Below, piece after piece: positions 44,738-54,703 of a stretch of DNA of 64,000 nt. How positions within the stretch are numbered: position 1 is the stretch's first letter; every line of letters begins with the position of its first letter. This stretch comes from Arcticibacterium luteifluviistationis (GTDB lineage: Bacteria; Bacteroidota; Bacteroidia; Cytophagales; Spirosomataceae). Position numbers and translations under genes: made by a program. Below the pieces are notes generated by a model. The model searched no databases. It saw nothing but the letters and a program-made list of their open reading frames with translations, and was not told where the DNA came from. The stretch is from NCBI RefSeq assembly GCF_003258705.1, contig NZ_CP029480.1, positions 4,154,001-4,218,000 of the forward strand. The letters run 5' to 3'.

Positions 44738-47700
44738 ATGAAGATAGCAGAGTTTTCGGTTAAAAATTATCAGTTCACCATTATCATCTTTGTCATGATA
44801 GTGGCCTTGGGTGTTAGCTCTTTGCTAACCATGCCTAAGGCAGAAGACCCCGTTTTAAAGGCAACTTTTAATACCATTGTGGTTATTTATCCAGGAACAG
44901 GTCCTAAGGATATGGAGAAACTAATTGTTGACCCAATAGAAGACCGACTAAATGGCTTAGATGACGTAAAAAACATCTTTTCGGTTTCTGGAGATGGTGT
45001 GGCTAACATCACGGTGGAGTTTATGCACCACGTGGATGATGATGAGAAATATGGTGAAACTTTAAGAGAGCTGAACGCCATTAGAAACAAGCTTCCAGAA
45101 GATATTTATAGCCTAGATGTGTTTAAATACACGCCAGAGTCAGTAAATATTTTACAAGCCGCCTTGATGTCGGAAACGGCACCTTATCATGAAATGAAAG
45201 AAAAGGCAGAGGAGTTAAAAGATGCCTTAGAGAAAGTTAAAGACATTAAAGGAGCGGAGGTTCACGCTTTTCCTAACAGGGAAGTGAAAATAGCATTGAA
45301 CACCGATAGAATGGCTCAGTACAAAATCCCGATTAATAGAGTAATGGGATTAATTCAGGCTGAAAACACTGATATACCTGCAGGCTCTATTGAAATAGGG
45401 GACAGAAGGTTAAACGTTAAAACCTCTGGTTCATATAAATCTTTGGAGGAAATTGAGAACACTATAGTAAGTACTTCAGGAACACAGGTGACTTATTTGA
45501 AAGATATTGCGGAGGTCTCCATGGGTTATGAGGAAATCACCTATAAAGCGAGATTAAACGGAAAAAGAGCCGTTTTTATAACCGCTACGCAAAAGAACAA
45601 CACTAACATTTTTGATGTCAAAAGTGAGGTAGAACCCATTATTTCAAACTTTCAAGAAAACTTACCAGCCAATCTGACTTATGAAACGAGCTTTGATCAA
45701 GCTAATTCCGTATCAAAGCGTTTATTAGGCTTGGCTCGTGATTTTTGCATTGCTATACTTTTGGTGATGATTACCCTAATTCCATTAGGATTTAGGGCAG
45801 CTTTAATTGTCATGGTTTCTATTCCATTATCATTGGCCATTGGCTTGGCAGGTTTAGATATCATGGGTTTTGGAATAAATCAACTTTCTGTCGTTGGTTT
45901 GGTGATTGCTCTTGGTTTGGTGGTGGATGATTCCATTGTGGTAGTAGAAAATATTGCAAGATTTTTAAGAGAAGGTTACAGCAGAAAAGAGGCGGCCGTT
46001 TTGGCAACAAAGCAGATTGGTCTTGCGGTGGTGGGTTGTACCGCTACTTTATTATTTGCCTTTTTGCCTTTAATCTTTTTACCAGAGTCGTCGGGTGAGT
46101 TTATTAGAAGTTTACCAATGGCGGTTATTGCTACAGTTTTAGCTTCATTGTTTGTTTCCATTACCATCGTACCGTTTTTGGCTAGTATGATAATGCCAAA
46201 ACACAGCAGCGAAGAAGGGAACATTGTGCTACAATACATGAAAAAAGGAATTGAAGGTTCTTACCGAAAAATCCTTCATTGGTCATTATCAAGACCGCTT
46301 ACCACATTGCTAATTGCTGTTTTGATTTTCGCAGGCAGTTTGGCTTTGATTCCAGTAATTGGAATTAGCGTATTTCCTAAATCGGAAAAGCCACAGTTAC
46401 TCATTGATATTACTACGCCCGTAGGTACCAATCTGGAGACTACCGATAAGGTTGTTCGCTTTGTAGAGAAAACGCTTTCAGAAGAGGAGATAGTGAGAAA
46501 CTATGCGGCCAATATTGGAAAGGATAATCCACGAATCTATTATAACCTTTTGCCTAGAGGTGGAGCGAGTTCAGAGTTTGCACAGCTGTTTGTCCAACTT
46601 CAAGAAGACACCGAAGTACCAGATAGAACCGTTTTTGTGAATGAGCTGAGAGATAAGTTTGCAGATTATCCAGGGGCAAAAATTGTGGTTAAAGAGTTTG
46701 AACAAGGACCACCAGTTGCTGCTCCTTTGGCAGTAAGGGTTTATGGTGAAAATATTGATTCGCTGCGAAACTTGTCAATAAAAGTGGAAAACGCTTACAA
46801 AGAAACAGAAGGTACGATTTACATTAATAACCCAGCCACAGTTGTAAATACCGACTTGAGGGTCAATATAAATAGAGACAAAGCAGGAATGTTTGGCATC
46901 CCAACGGCTGAAATTGACAAGAGCATCAGAATGGCTATTTCTGGTTTAAACATCGGCGAATTTAGAGATGAGGCAGGTGACGAGTATGCTATCAATGTAG
47001 GTTTGAAAGATGCCAACAATAGTACGTTCGACGTTTTTGATAAAATTTATGTGCCTGCGGCAAGTGGAGCTCAAGTGCCCTTAAAAGCATTGGCAACGGT
47101 GCAATTTGAGAGTTCGCCAAATAATATCAACCATTATGATAAGGAGCGTTATGTTTTAGTATCCTCTTTTGTAGCGGATGGTTATTTGACACCTTCGGTC
47201 AATGAAAAATTCATTGAAAAACTAGAGCAAATTGAAATCCCGGAAGGCTATAGGTATCAAATCTCAGGAGAAGTGGAGCGTCAAAAGGAGACTTTTGGCG
47301 GCTTAGGAAACATCATTATCATTACCATTTTTGGAATTTTAGCCATCTTGATTTTAGAGTTTAAAACTTTCAAAAGCTCTTTTATCGTCCTTTCAGTTAT
47401 TCCTTTGGGAATTATTGGAGCGGTTAGTATTCTGTATTTGACAGGAAACTCGCTTTCTTTTACAGCCACCATCGGTATCATTGCCTTGGCAGGAATTGAA
47501 ATCAAAAACTCCATTTTGCTGGTAGATTATACCAACTTCCTTCGTTCCGATGAAGGGCTTAGCATAGATGCGGCCATTGAAAAAGCAGGGGAAACCAGAT
47601 TTATTCCTATTGTACTGACCACTTTAACGGCCATTGGAGGTTTGACGCCTTTAGTGTTGGAGCATTCTCCATTGTATTCACCATTGGCTTTAGTAATAAT

Positions 47701-47791
47701 AGGAGGTTTGATTTCTTCGCTGGTATTAACTCGAATAGTTACACCGGTAATGTATAAGCTTTTGCCACCCAAAGTGGAACTAAGGAAGTAA
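44738..47791 (+). CDS. RND family efflux transporter permease
   Basis: 1017 residues, normal for AcrB/MdtB-like pumps. Twelve membrane segments and two large periplasmic loops. LGLVVDDSIVVVENIAR near residue 388 carries the proton-relay acidic pair, and the second half repeats the layout (ILLVDYTNFLRSDEGLSIDA near residue 926). It is the inner-membrane part of the tripartite pump. Its last 12 bases overlap the end of the convergent hydrolase gene. The drug or metabolite exported is unknown. Confidence 0.95.
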   Translation: MKIAEFSVKNYQFTIIIFVMIVALGVSSLLTMPKAEDPVLKATFNTIVVIYPGTGPKDMEKLIVDPIEDRLNGLDDVKNIFSVSGDGVANITVEFMHHVDDDEKYGETLRELNAIRNKLPEDIYSLDVFKYTPESVNILQAALMSETAPYHEMKEKAEELKDALEKVKDIKGAEVHAFPNREVKIALNTDRMAQYKIPINRVMGLIQAENTDIPAGSIEIGDRRLNVKTSGSYKSLEEIENTIVSTSGTQVTYLKDIAEVSMGYEEITYKARLNGKRAVFITATQKNNTNIFDVKSEVEPIISNFQENLPANLTYETSFDQANSVSKRLLGLARDFCIAILLVMITLIPLGFRAALIVMVSIPLSLAIGLAGLDIMGFGINQLSVVGLVIALGLVVDDSIVVVENIARFLREGYSRKEAAVLATKQIGLAVVGCTATLLFAFLPLIFLPESSGEFIRSLPMAVIATVLASLFVSITIVPFLASMIMPKHSSEEGNIVLQYMKKGIEGSYRKILHWSLSRPLTTLLIAVLIFAGSLALIPVIGISVFPKSEKPQLLIDITTPVGTNLETTDKVVRFVEKTLSEEEIVRNYAANIGKDNPRIYYNLLPRGGASSEFAQLFVQLQEDTEVPDRTVFVNELRDKFADYPGAKIVVKEFEQGPPVAAPLAVRVYGENIDSLRNLSIKVENAYKETEGTIYINNPATVVNTDLRVNINRDKAGMFGIPTAEIDKSIRMAISGLNIGEFRDEAGDEYAINVGLKDANNSTFDVFDKIYVPAASGAQVPLKALATVQFESSPNNINHYDKERYVLVSSFVADGYLTPSVNEKFIEKLEQIEIPEGYRYQISGEVERQKETFGGLGNIIIITIFGILAILILEFKTFKSSFIVLSVIPLGIIGAVSILYLTGNSLSFTATIGIIALAGIEIKNSILLVDYTNFLRSDEGLSIDAAIEKAGETRFIPIVLTTLTAIGGLTPLVLEHSPLYSPLALVIIGGLISSLVLTRIVTPVMYKLLPPKVELRK

Positions 47792-48583
47792 TTCGGGAGC
47801 TAACCACTCCTTCCATTTTTTTTGATATTGGTCTAGTCGGTATAAACCACGATGGCCACCAGGCAAAAGGGTAAGTACGTCTTCTGGCGACTTACCCATT
47901 TTTTTTGCCAGCATATAGCTAGATTCCACTGGAATCAATTTATCTTCAGTTCCATGAATAAGTTTTACCTCGCATTTTACTTTGTCAATTCTGGTATCTG
48001 TTCGGAAGGGGTATTTTATTAGTAGATCATAAGGAAAAATAGGTAAATGCATTTTACCAACTTCCGCCATATTATAGTACGCACTTTCTATGATGAGCAT
48101 TTTAGGATTATGCTCTGCGGCAAGTTTGGTGGCTACACCCGAACCTAGCGAGCGTCCATAAATAATGATACTATCTTCACTATATTTCTTTTTCATTTCG
48201 CCATACAGAAATGCCGAATCGCTAAAGATATTTTCTTCGCTTGGTTTGCCTTTTGTTTTACCAAAACCTCTGTAGTCATAGAAAAAGACGTCGTAGCCTA
48301 AGCTAGTGAACTGCTTAGCAGAATGCCCCCATCTTGACAAATTTCTCCTGTTTCCGTGATTATTGAACACTAAACCTTTTGACTTTTGAGAAGTGGGAAA
48401 GAATAAGGTGTTTATTTCTGTGCCATCTGGAGCTGTATAGTTTTTTTCTACAAAAGGCTGATCAAAATTGAATTGATAAGCCTCTGGAAGTGGATTTGCC
48501 TGAAAAATAACCAAGTCTTGAATAAAGTAAAGGATTACCAGAATAAAGCAGTATCCGATAATTAGCCATTTGAGAAATTTCAT
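47780..48583 (-). CDS. alpha/beta hydrolase with N-terminal membrane anchor
   Basis: 267 residues. One hydrophobic segment (about 5-24) anchors an alpha/beta hydrolase with nucleophile Ser145 in YGRSLGSG, oxyanion region NNHGNRRN near residue 74 and catalytic His in PGGHRGLYRL near the C-terminus. DYRGFGKTKGKPSE is shared almost exactly with the upstream neighbour, so the two are paralogues. The substrate is unknown. Confidence 0.87.
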   Translation of the reverse strand: MKFLKWLIIGYCFILVILYFIQDLVIFQANPLPEAYQFNFDQPFVEKNYTAPDGTEINTLFFPTSQKSKGLVFNNHGNRRNLSRWGHSAKQFTSLGYDVFFYDYRGFGKTKGKPSEENIFSDSAFLYGEMKKKYSEDSIIIYGRSLGSGVATKLAAEHNPKMLIIESAYYNMAEVGKMHLPIFPYDLLIKYPFRTDTRIDKVKCEVKLIHGTEDKLIPVESSYMLAKKMGKSPEDVLTLLPGGHRGLYRLDQYQKKWKEWLAPELLP

Positions 48584-48596
48584 TTTTATTGCTGAA

Positions 48597-49451
48597 TTAA
48601 GTGTTAAAGCCTATGTCGCCCAAAATTTGTTTGTCAAATTCGTCATACTCACCAAGTAGGATATCCCTTAGTACTCTGTGGTATTCGGGAAAGGATGGCA
48701 GGTTATTATGACCGCCACCATATATGGGAGCTAAATGTGTATTCAAGGGGGCCACTTTTGATAATCGGACGCTGCTTCGTAGCGGTATAAGCAAATCTTT
48801 GGTGCCATGAATAATGTAAATAGGGCATCGGCAGTATTTGAGCCATTCGTCGGTTCTTATTTTAAAGCGAAGTATGATAGTAAGCGGGAGGAATGGAAGA
48901 AACCGACTGGTCAAATTAGAAAAGCTGTAATAAGGAGCATCGAGAATTAGCATTTTGGGTTTATTAGAAGAAGCCAGCTTTGCAGCAAAACCAGAACCTA
49001 AGGAGCGACCATAGATGACTATTTCACTTTCTAATATCCCGAAATCGTATCTCAGGCGGTTATATACATGCTGTGCATCTTCTTTCATGGCTTTTTCGGA
49101 GCGTTTTCCTCTGCTTTTTCCAAAACCACGATAATCTATCATGAGTACATCGTAGCCATGAACGGTAAAGTCGCGAGAGTATTTCGCCCAACCTTTGATA
49201 CTTCTTGTGTTTCCATGAAAGTAAATGACTAGGCCATTCTTTTCTTTTTCTTCCGAAAAAAATCGAAGTCCATTAATCGTGACTTTGTCAGAAATGGTGA
49301 AGTTTAATTCTTCAAAAGGATAGTCGTATTTAAACTCAAAGTCATCAGACAGTTTCTCAGGTTTAAAAATGAAGAAGTCTTGAATGAAATAGGCAAGCGT
49401 ACTCAGAACCACATAAGAGCCAAGAATCCAGAAGGCAATAGTCCAAGTCAT
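48597..49451 (-). CDS. alpha/beta hydrolase, paralogue of downstream gene
   Basis: 284 residues with an N-terminal membrane segment (about 5-25). Nucleophile Ser150 in YGRSLGSG, FHGNTRS near residue 79, DYRGFGKSRGKRSEK near residue 107 and His in GGGHNNLPSFPEY. It shares the domain layout and motifs of the gene 13 bases downstream, indicating tandem duplication with divergence. Confidence 0.87.
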   Translation of the reverse strand: MTWTIAFWILGSYVVLSTLAYFIQDFFIFKPEKLSDDFEFKYDYPFEELNFTISDKVTINGLRFFSEEKEKNGLVIYFHGNTRSIKGWAKYSRDFTVHGYDVLMIDYRGFGKSRGKRSEKAMKEDAQHVYNRLRYDFGILESEIVIYGRSLGSGFAAKLASSNKPKMLILDAPYYSFSNLTSRFLPFLPLTIILRFKIRTDEWLKYCRCPIYIIHGTKDLLIPLRSSVRLSKVAPLNTHLAPIYGGGHNNLPSFPEYHRVLRDILLGEYDEFDKQILGDIGFNT

Positions 49452-49852
49452 TTTAAATTGGGTTGTTCATTGAAATCTACTAAAAATGAATAGTAACAGA
49501 AAAAATAGCGTGTTCTTTTATCTGGAAATGTTGATTGAGAGTAATATTAGTAATTCGCTATATAGTCCTGTACTGTTTGAACACGGGCTAAATTCTAAAA
49601 CCCAAAAGTTAAACTCTGTCTGTCTATTATTTAGAATTTTGACTGAGTGAGTTTACAGGGCTCTGTTTTTTTTGCTTCGTTTTTTTTCGAAAAAAAATGG
49701 AGTCCACGCCGGAAGGCGAGCCGTGATTATGTAATGGTTGGTTTGAATTGAGAAAAAGTATTTTACGCCTATTTTTTAGATAGCAAACGAATTTTGGGTA
49801 GTAATTTTTCGAATATGATTCTTTTCTGAGCTCAGAAGTCTAATTTTACCGA
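49452..49852. other. 401-bp gap without recognised gene
   Basis: Divergent promoter space between the hydrolase pair and the ABC ATPase. No convincing frame on either strand. It contains a T-run (about 49667-49687), an A-run (about 49690-49697) and the hairpin CGCC-GGAA-GGCG at 49707-49718, reminiscent of the hairpin at 11.78 kb. No TAnnTTTG box was found close to either gene. Confidence 0.6.
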
Positions 49853-51307
49853 ATGATTTCATTCAATCAAGTCTTTATAAAAAAGGGAGAAAACACGGTT
49901 TTAACTGATATAAATTTAGAATTGGCTGATAGCCAAAACTTTGGAATAATTGGAGAAAACGGCAGTGGAAAGAGTACGCTCATTGACGCCATGGCGGGTA
50001 AAATCTTTCCTTGGAAAGGGAAAGTGTCAAAACCGCATTATTCAAAAATAGAGCTAGTGCCTAGAGATTATGGCTTTCACAGATTGGTGGGGCCGGCCTA
50101 TCAATATTATCAACAGCGGTATCATGCTCATGATTCTGAAATAGGGCCTACGCTTTATGAAGTCATTCAAAATCAGGTAATGCCGGTGGGAACGGTAGAT
50201 AGTAAATCTGTAGATTTACCAGAAGCCAAATACGATAAAGCCTGGGTAGAAGAGATTGCGGATAAAATGAAAATTTCACATTTGCTAGAAAGAAAGGTTA
50301 CTTCGCTTTCTAATGGTGAAACAAGGAGGTCGTTGATTGCTCTTTCGCTACTAAAGAAACCTAAAATTCTTTTGCTTGATAACCCTTTTATTGGCTTAGA
50401 CCAAGAGAGCAAATCCGCATTGAAAGCCCTTATGGATAACATGAAAGTCCAGTTGGTTTTGGTGGCGAATGTTGACGATATGCCTGACTGTATTGATAAG
50501 CTTATTGAGCTAAAATCGGGAGAGATAGAAGGAGTTTTGGAAAAGCCATTTCCAAGTAAGGAGAGGAAGGATCTTAAAATTGAGTTTGACCATGAATTAT
50601 TAGAGCATTTTAAGACGGCAAAGAGTGAAAAAACGGACTCGGTAATTAAGATTGTCAATGGTAAAGTAGTTTACGGAGACAAGCCTGTTCTTCAAGATAT
50701 TAACTGGGAAGTAAAGGCTGGTGAAAAGTGGGCTTTGATGGGGCCAAATGGCTCAGGAAAAAGTACGCTACTTAGCTTAATAACAGGAGATAATCCACAG
50801 GCTTACCAAAATCAACTTTACTTGTTTGGTAAGAGACGTGGAACAGGGGAGAGTATCTGGGACTTAAAGAAGAGAATGGGATACTTGTCTCCCGAAATGC
50901 ATATTTACTTCCCTAAGAATATGCAGGTCTGGAAAGTGATAGCGTCGGGCCTTTTTGATACAATTGGCTTGTTTAAAAAGCTTAGCGATGTGGATAAAGT
51001 GGCTTTAGAGAAAATCATGAAGCTTCTTGATTTAGAAAGTATTGAAAATCGTTTACTGAGCGAGTTATCAACAGGAGAGCAAAGGCTGGTTTTACTAGCA
51101 AGAGCCTTGGTTAAAAATCCGGAATTACTCTTATTTGATGAAGCTTGTCAAAACCTAGATTATAATCACATGGTTTTTATCCGAGATTTGGTCAATGAGC
51201 TTGTTTCCAAGCTAAATAAAACCCTCATTTATGTTACGCATAATGTAGAGGAGCTTCCGGCAGTTATTGATAAGAAGATATTATTAGAAAATGGACGGAT
51301 GCTTTAG
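49853..51307 (+). CDS. two-domain ABC ATPase (ModF-like)
   Basis: 484 residues with two ATP-binding cassettes and no membrane part: Walker A GENGSGKSTLID near residue 35 and GPNGSGKSTLLSL near residue 298; Walker B KILLLDNPFIGLD and ELLLFDEACQNLD; signature-like SLSNGETRRS and LSTGEQRLVLLARA. The layout resembles E. coli ModF. No permease or molybdate genes are adjacent, so its role is open. Confidence 0.85.
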   Translation: MISFNQVFIKKGENTVLTDINLELADSQNFGIIGENGSGKSTLIDAMAGKIFPWKGKVSKPHYSKIELVPRDYGFHRLVGPAYQYYQQRYHAHDSEIGPTLYEVIQNQVMPVGTVDSKSVDLPEAKYDKAWVEEIADKMKISHLLERKVTSLSNGETRRSLIALSLLKKPKILLLDNPFIGLDQESKSALKALMDNMKVQLVLVANVDDMPDCIDKLIELKSGEIEGVLEKPFPSKERKDLKIEFDHELLEHFKTAKSEKTDSVIKIVNGKVVYGDKPVLQDINWEVKAGEKWALMGPNGSGKSTLLSLITGDNPQAYQNQLYLFGKRRGTGESIWDLKKRMGYLSPEMHIYFPKNMQVWKVIASGLFDTIGLFKKLSDVDKVALEKIMKLLDLESIENRLLSELSTGEQRLVLLARALVKNPELLLFDEACQNLDYNHMVFIRDLVNELVSKLNKTLIYVTHNVEELPAVIDKKILLENGRML

Positions 51308-51345
51308 TATTCGTAATTTTAAGCTTTAAATAAAAAGAAAATTGT

Positions 51346-52443
51346 ATGACAGAGATTAAGAACATTCCGCTTAACAACCTTCATGTAGAACTTGGAGGAA
51401 AAATAGTCCCTTTTGCAGGTTTTAATATGCCAGTTAGGTATTCTTCAGACATTGAAGAGCACATGGCAGTGAGGGAGTCTGTGGGTGTTTTTGATGTGAG
51501 TCATATGGGTGAGTTTTATCTGAAAGGAGAAGGTGCTTTAGATTTGATTCAAAGAGTATCTTCAAACGACGCATCATTACTTTATAACGGAAAAGCTCAG
51601 TACAGTTATTTGCCAAACGAAACAGGTGGTGTAGTAGATGACCTTTTAGTGTATAGAATTGACGAAGACGAGTATATGTTGGTGGTTAATGCCTCTAACA
51701 TTGAGAAAGATTGGAATCACATTCAAAAGTATAATACCGGAAATGTAGAAATGGTAAACTGGTCAGACGACCTGTGTTTGTTTGCCGTGCAAGGGCCTAA
51801 ATCCATAGCAACGCTTCAAAAATTGACGCACATTCCTTTAGATAATATTGAATACTACACTTTCACCAAAGGTACTTTTGGCGATGTAAAAGATGTTATT
51901 CTTTCCGCAACTGGATATACTGGAGCTGGTGGTTTTGAACTTTATGTTCCTAAAGAAAACGCCGAGGCTCTATGGCATAAAATTTTTGAAGCAGGGGCTG
52001 AGTTTGACATAAAACCAATAGGTTTAGGTGCCAGAGATACCTTAAGACTAGAAATGGGTTATTGCCTTTATGGCAACGACCTTTCTGATACATTATCACC
52101 TTTAGAGGCGGGTTTGAGTTGGGTAACTAAATTCACTAAAGATTTTGTGAATTCAGAAAACTTAAAAGCGGAGAAGGAAGCAGGAGTAAAAAGAAAACTT
52201 GTAGGAATTGAGTTGATTGACAAAGGTATTCCAAGAGCACATTATGAAGTTTGTGATGCCGAAGGGGAAACGATTGGAGAAATCACTTCTGGAACAATAT
52301 CACCAATGCTTAAAAAAGGAATTGCTTTGGGTTATGTAAGTAAGGCGTTTTCAAAAACCGGAACGGAGGTTTTTGTTAAAGTGAGAAATAAAACATTAAA
52401 AGCTGTGGTGAAAAGACCACCTTTTGTAAAAACTGGAGTTTGA
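51346..52443 (+). CDS. gcvT: aminomethyltransferase (glycine cleavage T protein)
   Basis: Transfers the methylene group of glycine from lipoylated H protein to tetrahydrofolate, releasing ammonia; cytoplasmic. 365 residues, normal length. FAGFNMPVRYSSDIEEHMAV near residue 23, FDVSHMGEF near residue 48, the SATGYTGAGGFELYVP segment and DTLRLEMGYCLYGNDL are family hallmarks. Other gcv genes are not nearby. The SDR gene follows after 1 base. Confidence 0.97.
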   Translation: MTEIKNIPLNNLHVELGGKIVPFAGFNMPVRYSSDIEEHMAVRESVGVFDVSHMGEFYLKGEGALDLIQRVSSNDASLLYNGKAQYSYLPNETGGVVDDLLVYRIDEDEYMLVVNASNIEKDWNHIQKYNTGNVEMVNWSDDLCLFAVQGPKSIATLQKLTHIPLDNIEYYTFTKGTFGDVKDVILSATGYTGAGGFELYVPKENAEALWHKIFEAGAEFDIKPIGLGARDTLRLEMGYCLYGNDLSDTLSPLEAGLSWVTKFTKDFVNSENLKAEKEAGVKRKLVGIELIDKGIPRAHYEVCDAEGETIGEITSGTISPMLKKGIALGYVSKAFSKTGTEVFVKVRNKTLKAVVKRPPFVKTGV

Positions 52444-52444
52444 T

Positions 52445-53179
52445 ATGAGATTAGAAAACAAAGTAGCTATTATCACAGGAGGAGCCAGGGGCATAGGAAA
52501 AGCTACGGCAGAACTGTTTGTGAAAGAAGGAGCAAAGGTTGTTATCTGGGATGTTTTAGAAGCAGGTGAAGCTACAGCTTTGGCGATTGATGAAACTGGG
52601 AAACAATGCGTTTTTCAAAAGGTTGATGTAAAAGATATGAAGTCAATCGAATCGGCTGTTGATGAAACAATAAGTCGTTTTGGTAAAATTGACATATTGG
52701 TAAACAATGCAGGAATTTTAAGAGACAAAAGTTTCTTGAAAATGAGTCAAGATGAATGGCAGTCTGTTATTGATATCAATCTAACAGGTGTTTTTAATTG
52801 TACGAAGTTTGTGGTGCCTCACATGGTTGAGGAGAAATATGGTCGTGTAATTTGTACATCTTCGGTGGTAGGAATTACGGGTGGCTTTGGTCAAACGAAT
52901 TATGTTGCTACTAAAGCGGCCATTATTGGAATGGTAAAAACATGGGCAAAAGAGTTTGGCAAATATAATATTACTGCCAATGCAGTAGCTCCAGGTTTTA
53001 TAAAAACCGACATGACAGATAGCATTCCAGAAGAAATTAGAAACGGGTTTATCGCCGACATTCCGGTGAGAAGACTTGGAGAGCCAACTGATATTGCAAA
53101 TGCATATTTGTTCTTAGCTACGGAAGAAGCCTCCTATATTAGCGGGCATACACTTTCTGTAAACGGAGGAGTAGCCTAA
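52445..53179 (+). CDS. SDR family oxidoreductase (3-oxoacyl-ACP reductase-like)
   Basis: 244 residues, classical short-chain dehydrogenase. NAD(P)-binding TGGARGIGKAT near residue 10, NNAGILRD near residue 86, catalytic Ser in CTSSVVG and YxxxK as YVATKAA near residue 153. The sequence is close to FabG-type acyl reductases, and an acyl-CoA dehydrogenase gene follows, so fatty acid metabolism is likely. It could instead be an acetoacetyl-CoA reductase. It lies 1 base after gcvT. Confidence 0.9.
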   Translation: MRLENKVAIITGGARGIGKATAELFVKEGAKVVIWDVLEAGEATALAIDETGKQCVFQKVDVKDMKSIESAVDETISRFGKIDILVNNAGILRDKSFLKMSQDEWQSVIDINLTGVFNCTKFVVPHMVEEKYGRVICTSSVVGITGGFGQTNYVATKAAIIGMVKTWAKEFGKYNITANAVAPGFIKTDMTDSIPEEIRNGFIADIPVRRLGEPTDIANAYLFLATEEASYISGHTLSVNGGVA

Positions 53180-53230
53180 AACTTAAGATTTATTAATAAT
53201 GGTATGCTTGCATACTATTATTTCCTCTTG

Positions 53231-53238
53231 TAACTTTG
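53231..53238 (+). promoter_or_regulatory. Bacteroidota -7 element of the acyl-CoA dehydrogenase gene
   Basis: TAACTTTG, with TTG 20 bases upstream (53208-53210). It overlaps a TTG that would lengthen the protein, supporting the ATG at 53263 instead. Confidence 0.65.
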
Positions 53239-53262
53239 GTTCTACATCAACATAGGAACCCA

Positions 53263-54411
53263 ATGCAAGGAATTAATTTTGATTTATCGGAAGAACAGTT
53301 GGCTGTTCAAGAGGCTGCCCGTGATTTTGCGGAGAAAGAATTGCTCCATGATGCTATTGAGAGAGATACGCATTCAAAATTTCCAGAAAAGCAGGTAAAA
53401 ATGATGGGAGAGCTAGGCTTTCTCGGAATGATGGTAGACCCAGCGTATGGTGGCGGTGGGATGGACACCATTAGTTATGTACTCGCTTTAGAGGAAATAG
53501 CCAAGATAGACGCATCGGCAGCCGTAATTATGTCTGTAAACAACTCTTTAGTTTGTTGGGGACTTGAAAAATACGGTACGGAAGCCCAAAAAGAAAAATA
53601 CTTGAAGCCTTTGGCTTTAGGAGAAAAGCTAGGCTGCTTTTGTCTTTCAGAGCCGGAAGCGGGTTCGGATGCAACCTCCCAAAAAACGACAGCTATTGAT
53701 AAAGGAGACCATTATTTGGTCAATGGGACTAAAAATTGGATTACGAATGGCGGCTCTTCTGATATTGCCTTGGTGATAGCTCAAACCGATGCAGACAAAG
53801 GTCACAGAGGTATAAATGCCTTAATTATAGAAAAAGGAACAGAGGGTTTTGTGGTTGGGAAAAAAGAAGACAAAATGGGTATTAGATCTTCAGACACACA
53901 TTCTTTAATGTTTTCTGATTCTAAAGTTTCAAAAGAGAATAGAATTGGAGACGATGGGCATGGTTTTAAGTTTGCCATGGGCACACTTGATGGCGGAAGA
54001 ATTGGTATTGCGGCTCAAGCATTAGGAATAGCTTCAGGTGCATATGAGAGAGCTCTTCAATATTCTAAAGAAAGAAAGGCTTTTGGGAAAGAAATTTCAA
54101 AACATCAAGCCATTCAGTTTAAACTGGCAGATATGCATACTAAAATTGAAGCGGCAAGGTTCTTAATTTATAAGGCGGCTTTTGAAAAAGACCAAGGGAG
54201 AAACTATTCTGAGTCGGCTGCTATGGCCAAAGTTTATGCCTCAGAAGTTGCAATGTGGGTGACCACCCAGGCGGTTCAAGTGCATGGTGGTTATGGCTAT
54301 GTAAAAGAATATCATGTGGAAAGAATGATGCGTGATGCCAAGATTACTGAGATTTATGAAGGAACATCAGAGATTCAAAGGCTGGTAATTGCGAGATCAA
54401 TATTGAAGTAA
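53263..54411 (+). CDS. acyl-CoA dehydrogenase
   Basis: 382 residues from the ATG at 53263. FAD enzyme introducing a 2,3-double bond into acyl-CoA. CLSEPEAGSDA near residue 125, GGRIGIAAQALGIA near residue 240 and the C-terminal MRDAKITEIYEGTSEIQRL with the catalytic Glu. It most resembles short/branched-chain (butyryl-CoA) dehydrogenases; chain length cannot be settled by eye. It has its own promoter and terminator. Confidence 0.95.
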   Translation: MQGINFDLSEEQLAVQEAARDFAEKELLHDAIERDTHSKFPEKQVKMMGELGFLGMMVDPAYGGGGMDTISYVLALEEIAKIDASAAVIMSVNNSLVCWGLEKYGTEAQKEKYLKPLALGEKLGCFCLSEPEAGSDATSQKTTAIDKGDHYLVNGTKNWITNGGSSDIALVIAQTDADKGHRGINALIIEKGTEGFVVGKKEDKMGIRSSDTHSLMFSDSKVSKENRIGDDGHGFKFAMGTLDGGRIGIAAQALGIASGAYERALQYSKERKAFGKEISKHQAIQFKLADMHTKIEAARFLIYKAAFEKDQGRNYSESAAMAKVYASEVAMWVTTQAVQVHGGYGYVKEYHVERMMRDAKITEIYEGTSEIQRLVIARSILK

Positions 54412-54436
54412 AGCAACAAACCATTGTATTTTTTCA

Positions 54437-54460
54437 GGGCGTCAAAAACGCCCTTTTTTT
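54437..54460 (+). terminator. terminator after acyl-CoA dehydrogenase gene
   Basis: GGGCGT-CAAAA-ACGCCC stem-loop followed by seven T residues. Confidence 0.88.
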
Positions 54461-54609
54461 ATGTCTGGCCTATATATTCTAGGTTTTTTACCAAAATAAT
54501 ATTAGCGTATAACTATATAAACTTGTACAAAAGTTAGATTTTTTTAAGAAAAGAACCTATTTGGTCTTACTTTTGTATAATTAATTAAACATTCTAATGC
54601 AATTTAACG

Positions 54610-54640
54610 TTTGAGTGTTAAGAAAAGATTATTAGTTTTG
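54610..54640 (+). promoter_or_regulatory. Bacteroidota promoter of the AraC gene
   Basis: TTTG at 54610-54613, 19 bases, TAGTTTTG at 54633-54640: an exact consensus match. A second box, TACTTTTG at 54568-54575, lies upstream. Confidence 0.75.
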
Positions 54641-54703
54641 TACAATGTGTTTGAAGAAACTAGGAACACAGAAAAAATTTGAAAGGAATATCGTTTGTTG
54701 ATT

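Noticed and set aside
45028-45035. CCACGTGG inside the RND pump gene as a fourth parS site
   Set aside because: The flanking bases do not match the parS consensus and it lies within coding sequence far from the origin region.
40922-47791. Metal-efflux (CusA/CzcA-type) operon
   Set aside because: The pump lacks visible metal-binding methionine or histidine clusters and the neighbours (thioesterase, TetR) fit organic-compound efflux better.
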